A stretch of 64,000 bases of DNA, from the NCBI GenBank assembly GCA_050084515.1, contig CM114272.1, forward strand, positions 24,304,001 to 24,368,000, in the 5' to 3' direction. This document shows, piece after piece, positions 37,000-45,100 of the stretch; the first letter of the stretch is position 1, and the number at the start of each line of letters is the position of its first letter. The notes beneath the pieces are model-generated. The model worked only from the letters and a program-made list of their open reading frames with translations. It was not told the origin of the DNA and ran no database searches. This DNA is from Blasia pusilla. Taxonomy: Eukaryota > Marchantiophyta > Marchantiopsida > Blasiales. The translations under genes were made by a program, and so were the position numbers.

Positions 37000-38510
37000 A
37001 CCCAAGAGGATGCAACTGGGGCTAGATGGCATGGCGAGGTTGATGAGAAGATGGTGCCACGTTGGCATGCATCTGCCTTTTTATGTTGGTTAGGGGTGGA
37101 CTCTAGTATGGAGGACCACATGATATCTTACTCTAGTCAAAGGGTAGATGGCCAGCCTTCATATCCTAAGGTTGGAGATGGTGGTACGGATCAGCGTGAT
37201 ATTCATGATGATGCGTTGGTGTTGGAGTTCCTACGGATCAGTAGGGTGCCAGGCATAGTGAGTGCCAAGGAGCGAGATCATGTTCTTCAACGTGCTAGGA
37301 GGTATTGATTGGAGGGAACACATATTCTCTGTGTGTGGGAGGATGGTAGAGTACGAGTGGTGCCGCATTTGGCTCAGAGAGAGCGTATTGTGCGAGATGC
37401 CCATGAGGAGTTGGGACATTTTGAGGTAAAGCGTAGTTATAGCTTACTCCTTGGTCAGTATTGGTGGCGTGGCATGCATACTCAGGTGCAGCAGTTGGTG
37501 TCACGTTGTATGGTTTGTGACCAAGTGAGGGCATCATTCAATGCCCCCACACCACAGTTACACCCCTTGCCTATTATGGGTTGGGTTACGGTTGGAGTGT
37601 GGACTTTGCCGGACCATTACCGTTGATTGTACGACATCATCGATACGTGTTGGTGATGGTGGAGCACTTCTCCAAGCGGATTGAGTTGGTGGCATTACCT
37701 GACAAGGCAAGTGAGGGAATGGCGTATTGGTTTCTTGATAGAGTGCTTAGTCATTTTGGTGCACCAGCTGAGGTGCTGACCGACCAGGATACAAAGTTTC
37801 AGGGTGAGTTTCAGGTCTTGTGTGACTAGGCATTGATTGATCATCGGACCACGTCTCGAGATCATCCAGAGGCGGATGGTTTGGCTGAGCGTGTGGTTCA
37901 GATGGTGAAGAGGGCATTGCGCAAGTATGGTCTACAAAAGGGGCATCTTGGAGACTGGGATATTCAGTTGCCATGGTTAGCCATGGGGTATAGGTTCAGT
38001 CGCCAAGCATCCTCGGCTTCCTTCTCACCTTATTTTCTCTTATTTGGCCGAGATCCAAACTTGCCAACAACAATTCGTTGGGAGTCTAGTGAGGTGGTGA
38101 ACCTTGATGACCCAGAGATATGGATGAGAGTGTGTTCTCAGCGGGTAGAGCTCTTTCGGAGAGTTATGCCAACAGCCTTTGAGAATCTTGCCATTGCTCA
38201 ACATAGGGATACGTTGCGGTATGCAACCATTCGGGGTGGAGGTTATCAACCGTCGATTTGTAGGTTCCATGTGGGGGACTATGTCTATTTGCAACAAATT
38301 GCACCGAAAACATTGGATGTGACGGCAGGCCGCACTATTTTACGAGTGCGAGAGGTGTTAGCTTATGGAGTTATCATGTTGGAGGGTTGTGACGGAGTTG
38401 TTTGGAAGGACCATGTGCGTAATTGTGCACCATGTCATCTTCCTAATGTGTATGGTACTGTTGACCCAAGCTTAGCCATGATACGTGCTAGCACGTATCA
38501 TGGCTGCTAG
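37000..38510 (+). pseudogene. Gypsy integrase, DDE type
   Basis: Zinc-binding HHCC region: AHEELGHFEVKRSY, YWWRGMHTQVQQL and SRCMVCDQV (37,400-37,530). The catalytic core keeps all three acidic residues: WSVDFAGP (D, about 37,595), LTDQDTKFQGEF (D, about 37,780) and ADGLAERVVQMVKRAL (E, about 37,885). A C-terminal DNA-binding part has GDYVYLQQIAPKTLDV. Breaks: TGA at 37,306, a one-base frame change near 37,578, and TAG at 37,827. The frame ends at TAG 38,508. No chromodomain is visible; a PHD-like segment follows instead. Confidence 0.9.
38474..38505. repeat. 32-bp perfect palindrome at integrase-PHD boundary
   Basis: Left arm AGCCATGATACGTGCT (38,474-38,489) is followed without a spacer by its exact reverse complement. 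It lies where the integrase frame must shift to reach the PHD-like frame and could be the scar of a foldback or snap-back event that caused that shift. Confidence 0.95.
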
Positions 38511-38631
38511 TAATGCAACCCCTATGTTGGTGTGTGATCGCTGTTCTAGGGGTTGGCACATGATGTGTTTGACTCCACGTATGGATGTTGTTCCTACTGG
38601 AAGGTGGGTTTTTCCTCGATGTACTTAGGAG
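38500..38631 (+). pseudogene. PHD-finger-like segment at the polyprotein C terminus
   Basis: Frame 1 from ATG 38,500 reads MLVCDRCSRGWHMMC, then VVPTGRWVFPRCT and a stop. CxxC...GWHxxC followed by W...PxC is the second half of a PHD finger; a Phe stands where the first Cys of the last pair is usual. The first Cys pair is not in this frame; CAPC about 25 codons upstream in the integrase frame is a candidate. PHD fingers read histone H3 tails, so in the ancestor this could have guided integration. It is only partly preserved here. Confidence 0.6.
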
Positions 38632-38802
38632 GGGTAGATGACTTGATCTTTGCATGATATGGATTACAGATGTGCGACTAATGATGGGGCAACCTTGCAC
38701 CCGGCCTTCTGATTCGTGCACCCATGAAGGTGTATAGCATGTAGTAGATGTATAAGGCTACCTGGGAGTTAGAGGGACCTAACCGCCAGTTAGGAGGGCG
38801 AG

Positions 38803-38907
38803 TTGTGGTACACTTGTGTTTGTGTATGCTCTCGTCTATGTTATGTATGTATGTGAGTATGGTATGTGAGCGATGTATGTTGGATGACGATGTGGATTCA
38901 CACGACA
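38803..38907 (+). repeat. Gypsy terminal repeat B1
   Basis: 105 bp, TTGTGGTACACTTGTG to CACGACA, with about six differences from B2 (39,273-39,377). It lies directly after a purine-rich stretch (AGGAGGGCGAG, 38,792-38,802) that could be the polypurine tract, and two bases (GT) before repeat A2. Confidence 0.9.
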
Positions 38908-38909
38908 GT

Positions 38910-39271
38910 TGTTATGACCATACGGATTATATCATAGAGTATAGTGTGCTAGTAGAGGCCATACCTTATGTATGGCCGTAATGTCTAGGTAGGGATGCGG
39001 TTTCATACATATGGTTGGGGGTTACTCCGTTGAGGGTGACTTTTCCAGTAGGGCCCGCCCTTAGGTTGGAGGGTATAGTGTGGAGTGTACTCAAAGAACA
39101 GTTAGTTCTTTGAGTTGAGCCTATTGCGTTGGGAGTTAGCCTTGGTAGTGAGTAGATCTCTTGGCTATGGTGGTTCCCGCAAGGTTCGACCTAGATTCTC
39201 CCATCCTGGATAAATCATCGTGTATATGATTCTATACGTGATTTATGACAGTAGGTCTTTCAGGGATTTCA
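38910..39271 (+). repeat. Gypsy terminal repeat A2
   Basis: About 362 bp, homologous to A1. It is immediately preceded by B1-GT and followed by B2, one base later. The junction CACGACA-GT-TGTTATG resembles a circle or LTR-LTR junction. Confidence 0.9.
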
Positions 39272-39272
39272 A

Positions 39273-39377
39273 TTGTAGTACACTTGTGTTTGTGTATGCT
39301 CTCGTCTATGTTATGTATGTATGTGAGTATGATATGTCAGTGATGTATGTTGTATGACGATGTGGATTCGCACGACA
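39273..39377 (+). repeat. Gypsy terminal repeat B2 (right end)
   Basis: Second copy of B, ending CACGACA directly before the right target duplication AGGA. Its right edge is the true right end of the insertion, because the interrupted Helitron helicase resumes in frame just after it. Confidence 0.9.
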
Positions 39378-39381
39378 AGGA

Positions 39382-40935
39382 CAATGCATTATATGGAACA
39401 CTATACATAATGAGCTTGATCAAATATGCTTGAATGCTCTACCATCTCCAAAAGCATTTTTCATCGATGGTTGAGGTGCAATTGAGGAAACTTTTTTCTA
39501 TAATCTTCTCCTTGCAAGCATAAGGAGCGCAAGAGGTATAGCTTTGGCTGTAGCATCATTCGGTATATGTGCCCTATTGTTAGCCGAAGGACGTATTGCA
39601 CATTTGCGCTTCAAGATCCCCATTAATCTTCATGAAAGCTCTACTTGCAAGTAAGTGCCATTAGTTGCTTTAATTAACTTCAATTATGTTAAAACATCAA
39701 ATAAAATTTAATTTCTCCAATTATTACGACTTCTAATTTTCTTCCCTTTTTGTTGGTAGTTTATCAGTCGATAATGATGGAGGGTGCTTAATCCATGAGG
39801 CGATGCTCATTATATGAGACGAAGCACCTATGGCTTATCGTCATGCCTTTGAGGCTGTAAATCAAACTTTATAAGATATCATGGGAGTTATTTCTGATGA
39901 GGCACGACAATTACCATTTGGTGGAAAACTTATGGTATTTGGTGGTGATTTTTGTCAAATGTTGCCTGTTTTTTGTCAAGGGGATCAGCCGCTAATTATC
40001 CAAGCCACCATAAAGAGGTCATCTCTTTGGTGTAATGTAAAGGTCGTGAAATTGATAACAAACATGCCAGTTCAAAGGTTGGAAGGTCACTTGCGTGATG
40101 AACAACGAGCTTTTTCTAATAGGTTATTGGAAGTGGGAGAGGGTAGTGTCGCTTTGCATCCTCATTTGGGAGAAGATTTTATACGATTACCATCTAAAAT
40201 GGTTTATAAAAGTAACAAGATGTGTGATGTTATTGATTTGATCTATAGCAATTTTCCTAGCCGATTCCATGACATTGATTTCTTAAGAGATACGGCTATT
40301 TTGACTCTAAGAAATCAAGATGTTGACGACATAAATATAGACATTATGTCTAAGTTTCATGGAGAGGTAATCATTTTTACTTCTATCCTTTTTATGTTTT
40401 TAGGAAGTTTGGATACTAATATGTCTTTGGAAAGTTTGGATACTGATATTACCTTTTCTCACTTATTTATTACATATTTTGTAGAAGAGAATATTTACCT
40501 CAACGTCGACTCAATTTCGAATGAGAGAATGAGTCATATCTACCCAACCGAAATTTTGCACAATGCTTGTCTTTTCGAATTTTTCCGCATCGTTTGTGTT
40601 TGAAGATTGATGCACCAATCATGCCCTAACATGAATGGATCACATGGACAAGCAAACGAGACAAGATTGGAAATTCGTGGATTTATGCGACATTGCATCG
40701 ATGTTGAAATTATCTTAGGGAAGAATATTGGAGATCAAGTTTTTATTCCACGTATTCCATAGATTGCTTCAGATTTCCGGTTTGCCATTTGATCTATGTA
40801 GATTTCAATTCCCTATTAGACCGACTTTTGCTATGACTATTAATAAGTCTCAAGGTCAAACTTTGCAAAAGGTTGGCATTTACTTGCCTACTCATCTATT
40901 TTCTCATGGTCAATTGTATGTAGCATAATCTAGAG
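39382..40935 (+). pseudogene. Helitron 2 helicase, 3' part
   Basis: Resumes the interrupted frame: QCIIWNTIHNELDQICLNAL, a damaged Walker A (FFIDG, stop, then GAIEETFFYN near 39,455-39,500), GIALAVASFGICALLL, FKIPINLHESSTCK, an intron-like gap, a DEAP-type Walker B, LPFGGKLMVFGGDFCQMLP, VQRLEGHLRDEQRAFSNRLL, FLRDTAILTLRNQDVDDIN, then [20 protein letters not shown] and QLYVA followed by a stop. The motif GGDFCQ, missing in Helitron 1, is kept here. PIF1-like helicase sequence of the Helitron type; non-functional. Confidence 0.88.
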
Positions 40936-41089
40936 TAGGGAAGAGAAATTCCATCCACATTACCATTGGAAGCGATGAACATTCAAATAAGGAAGGTGAT
41001 TATACACGAAATGTAATATATAAAGAAATATTGAGATGAAATAAAATTTGAAATGTAACTCACCTTCTCTCTATGCTACTTTATTTCAC

Positions 41090-41116
41090 CTATGCATCGC
41101 GCAAGCACCTTACTAG
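41090..41116 (+). other. Helitron 2 3' terminus
   Basis: GCATCGCGCAAGC followed by ACCTTACTAG. It aligns with the Helitron 1 terminus (GCGTAGCACGAGCATGCTAACTAG), although the stem is weaker here. CTAG is followed by T. Confidence 0.7.
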
Positions 41117-41180
41117 TCTATATTATTATGGAAGAGTACCTTCTAGATTTGTAAACGCCTCTCTGTTTGATACGTGGTAA
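41117..41180 (+). mobile_element. Helitron 3 5' end, directly abutting Helitron 2
   Basis: TCTATATTATTATGGAAG begins at the base following Helitron 2's CTAG. It resembles the starts at 18,307 and 21,523. I did not find its 3' end; the body may extend toward 41.5 kb or be truncated. Confidence 0.6.
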
Positions 41181-42122
41181 TTAGTAACAAGAAATTATTT
41201 CGCATACTATGGACAAAAGAAAATAAAATTTAAATGGTAACAAGAAAATATTTCACGTACTATGAAAAATAAAATAAAATTCAAATGACAACAAGAAAAT
41301 ATTTTGCATACTATGGATAAAAGAAAATAAAAAATAAAATTAAATAAATTAAAATAAAATAATAAAAAGTAAAATAAAATAAAATTACATGTAGCATCAT
41401 TAATCTTTTAATTTTAATTTTATTTCTTTTCGCTTACACTAACCCATCTCAATCACTAACGCTTTCTTAGTCTCCATTTAGTTTCTACTCCATATCACCC
41501 CGATTTGACCCAAACTCCCACGTACCTCACCCACCGGATGCCCTAGGTTACGCGCAATTAAGCTGGCACGAAACTGGCCGGAGCTCCGAGGAGATTCTTA
41601 ATTTCCCGGTGCGGGACGGGAAGAATTATGGGGACTACGAATGCTCGAACGTCTGCGTTGACAGAACGGAGATGCTACAGTCGTCCGCTTGGAAACCGAT
41701 ACAGCTTGAGAGATTCCTTTGGAGCTCATACCGTTTAGTACTGTGTCTCAGCTGTTGAGGAGGATTGCCTTGGATTGTACATTAGTACTCACAGAAACTC
41801 TCTTTGATGGTTTCGTGCCGTTGGTCCAGTGGCCAACTGCGAAGTTAAATGAATTACATCAAAATACCTGCGACTGTCAATTTCCTTAGAGCTGGCGAGA
41901 GTGAGTTCTTTCTTTCATGAGTAATTGTCTGCAGACAGCCCTGGAAATTGTTGGCGCCAGCTCTCCAGCTTGTCACAGGAGTGACGTTGTAGATGCGAGA
42001 AATGATTGACGATTACAGGTCGGGGAAGCTCTGGAAATCTCCGGCGCTAGCTCTCCAGCTTCTCACGGTTATGATGTTGTGATGTGGGAAGGACTGCTGA
42101 ATAGAAGTCTTGGAAGATCGCC
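41181..42122. other. Upstream region of the WD40 gene
   Basis: AT-rich to about 41,500 with AAATAAAAT-type low complexity, then normal composition. At about 41,940-42,080 a roughly 60-bp motif containing AGCTCTCCAGCTT is duplicated in tandem. This is the probable promoter and 5' leader of the gene starting at 42,123. No TATA box was assigned. Confidence 0.45.
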
Positions 42123-45100
42123 ATGGCAACAACGTCTGACATGCCGGCAGTGGCGACAGAGGCAGTGGGTGTGGGTAAAGATCGGCGCCACGGGAAACCC
42201 ATCACTGAAAAGTGGAGACCGGTGTATGAATGGTTGGAGAATTTGAAACACAAAGAGGTGGTCAAAACTAGTGAAATATCAGAATGGCTGGGGGCAAATC
42301 CTGAAGTTCGGACTAAACTTTACGCCAATCACTCAAATGAGCACATCTTCAACTACATTCAGAAATGTCATACCAGAATGCTTGTTGATTCGCGGAAGAG
42401 GACCGGTTCAGCACCAGTGAAAATCAATGTAAATTGGCACTCGAATGCGGTCAATTGAGCTGCTTATTTCCTACACTCTCTTCTTGAGCGAAAATAGAGT
42501 GCCTTCTGCAGAGTAGAATATCGCATTATTTGTCCAAACAAAGAGAGAGGAGAACCCTACTGTCCCAGACGGGACTCTCAGAATAGTAATTTTATGTGAT
42601 TGTCATGGGATTGGCCTTGCGTAGGAACCTAAATTGTAGAAGCGCTGAGCAGCTTCGTTTTGGGTACAGAAGAAGCAGAACGGTATTACTGGAGCCAGTC
42701 GTGAAGAGCGCACAAGACGGCCCCAAGTTACGCGCGTTGGAATTCAACCTTCTGATATTAAAAATTCTCACAAGCGGAGGAAGCGGGTTCGAGGTCTCCA
42801 TGAAGCGAACCATGAGCAGCAGGCTAACCGGACTCGTGGTATTCTACCAAACGATAAAGGCAAACAACCTGCCGGAGAACGTGCAGGTAAAAATATATAC
42901 CTGAACCAGAAAACCACTGGTTCAATACTGCACACTTTTATGTCTACACTGGCTGTTTAATTTGAGGTGATGTAATGAAATCGTGGCGTGGATGTAACCT
43001 ATCACTAATGATTAATCTGTTCTGCGGAAGCAAGAAAAACACGAGACGATGTTTGTTTCAGTATAAGTCGTGATAATTGTGCCCTTTGAGGGTTTCTGCA
43101 AGTTCTGTCACTCCTCGCAACGTATGTTGGTCATTTTTTTCAGTCAGTCGCTACCCATCAGAGAGCTATAGAAGATATTGCAAAATGGCCGTTGTTGTGG
43201 TCCCGAATTCAAAGATTCCAAATTCATGGTACTGCGTCCGACAGACGTAGCTCATTGTGTGGTACCGTTCACACGGTATGCATACTTAAATATCTGGAAT
43301 ATCAAGTCAATAGTAATGGGATGTCTGTAGATATCTAATGCTTAAGGTTCTGTCCTTTCTCACGCAGGTGGGACATCATCCAATTTTATGAATCCTTACA
43401 TCAAGATGGAGTGGGGGGCTGCAATGTTCACAATGGAATGGTAGGTTTCACTTAGTGTGATGGAGGTGCACATTGTGTACCTTTAATCTTGCAAGTGCAA
43501 GAAGTTCATTTTCTAATAAATTCTGGATAATGGACCCGAGTGATAATAGAGGGCAAGTAAATTGTTCTTTTCTGGCAGCACTGGCTGAGTGAGTTGACAG
43601 TACATAAAGAGACTTTAGTTGAATGAACCACTTTTTGCTGAGAAGTGTACACATTTTGGCATTTGATGGCAGCCTTAGTGATTTGCATGACTCACTTGTT
43701 GAGCTTCTTGCAAATCATCCCAAAAAGACGAGTGTAGAAGCTTCAACATCATCCACGCCTGTTGCAAAGAGAGGCAAAGAACCTGTAGCAGTCTATGCTT
43801 GGTCTTACAGTGAAACCTCTCCAGGTAATAACCATCCTCTCTTTGTCTCAAGCTGAGATCCTAGATGTCAGTGTTAGTTCTTCTAGGACCTTTGTTGATC
43901 TTGGTAGGTACAGAAGTTTATCCATATCTGAGTGGAGGAGTTCGTAATGCTCTTGGAGAGGAAGCAGGAATCTCCTACTGTTAACTGAAGATCAAGTTGC
44001 TGAGTACATGCAACCTAGGGTTGTGATACAGCAGCTAGACTTGAATAAATTTTTTGGCTGTAAACTGAAGGATGGAGATGGGTAGTTGTTGAGCACTTAG
44101 GTGGTCCATAGCTTGCAAGACTGTGAAAGTAATAGCAATAGATGAGACTGGTGTCCTATGAAGCTAAATGTTCTACTCATCACCCACAAGCTGATGTAAA
44201 AACGTGACCGTAAAAAATCTGGACAGGGAGATGGTGACCCCCACCTCTGCTTGAGATTATGTTCTTCCTTGTTTGGTGAGATTATTTTCTTTTCATCTGA
44301 CTAAGTTGAACTCACATAATCTGTTGTGAAGATTACGAACTGCGATTGACCCAAGCAAGGACTCTGCAGGGGTTAACCATAATTCCAACATTTCTCCAAG
44401 TGGTGGATCAAGCAAGCAAGATGTAACAAGAGGGAAATCACCAAGAAAGATTGCAGAGTCTTCCTCTGCAGCTAAGCATGAGACTTGTATTTTTAGATGC
44501 ATCATGGATCGAGAACAAGGTTGCAATTCAGCATCAGTCGCTGTTAGGCCACTAGAAATAGGGACACGAGGGCGAAGGTGGACTACTTATGTTGAAGGTA
44601 GAATGCAAAACTTAATTACCCTATTCATTACTCTGCTATGTCTATCAGAGTAAGCTGTGCAAGCTCTATTGGAGACACTCAGTCCAACCTGCTGGGAGTA
44701 GTTGAGCAACAACGTCAGCACCTCTTTTCAACTGGGTGATTATAAAAGAACACTAATTTGCTAAACCGTTTGATCTTCACACTGGTAGAGTTTCTGTGAA
44801 GTAGTCGTGAGAATTATTTGTATAGTACTATGTGAAGATACTGGCTTTGATTGTAAGTGTACTGAAGAAATAGTGTCTTCCCAATTTTGTATTTTTGATT
44901 TGCAGGATGGAACTCACTGGCTTCCCCATTCAAGGGACCAGTGGCTTTCTTGGAGCAGCGATCATATCGCTCATGGAGAGCAACTTGGTGTGCATATACC
45001 TCCAGCGTTGCCCTTGCACCATTAGAAAGGGTGGATGTGAGCTCTGGACCTCCGTTGTTTGTACTTTGATCGTATAAGAGAGGAGTGAGATCCTTCTGAC

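Larger units (their letters stand above)
28505..39377 (+). mobile_element. Ty3/gypsy-type retroelement encoding a DNA methyltransferase
   Basis: A 10.87-kb element with TGTTATG...CACGACA ends, flanked by AGGA (28,501-28,504 and 39,378-39,381), or AAGGA if the terminal A is shared. It sits inside the Helitron 2 helicase, whose frame is restored when the element is removed. Order: repeat A1, about 1.5 kb leader, gag with zinc knuckles, DSG protease, C5 methyltransferase, RT (YIDD), RNase H, integrase (HHCC and DDE), PHD-like segment, then B1-A2-B2. The RT-RNase H-integrase order is that of Ty3/gypsy. Reading frames suggest one long polyprotein originally. Many stops and at least two frame breaks make this copy non-functional, and a solo LTR is nested inside. 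Confidence 0.93.
21523..41116 (+). mobile_element. Helitron 2 (Rep plus helicase), interrupted by a gypsy element
   Basis: Proposed left end TTTATATTATTATGCG (an A precedes it; the second base is T where C is usual). It is similar to the Helitron 5' end at 41,117, including a shared ACGTGG about 50 bp in. Right end ACTAG at 41,112-41,116. Inside are Rep segments (25.4-27.7 kb) and PIF1 helicase segments (27.9-28.5 and 39.4-40.9 kb). About 3.9 kb of other sequence precedes Rep, including tandem repeats and an LTR fragment. Excluding the gypsy insertion the element would be about 8.7 kb. The right end is well supported; the left end is less so. Confidence 0.65.

Noticed and set aside
38200-38510. 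Chromodomain at the integrase C terminus
   Set aside because: No aromatic-cage pattern or typical chromodomain fold signature is visible; the segment reads as a plain integrase C-terminal domain followed by the PHD-like piece.
28505-39377. A DIRS/Ngaro-type tyrosine-recombinase element, because of the split repeats
   Set aside because: The pol region has a clear HHCC/DDE integrase and an aspartic protease, a gypsy RT order and a short target duplication. No tyrosine recombinase was seen.
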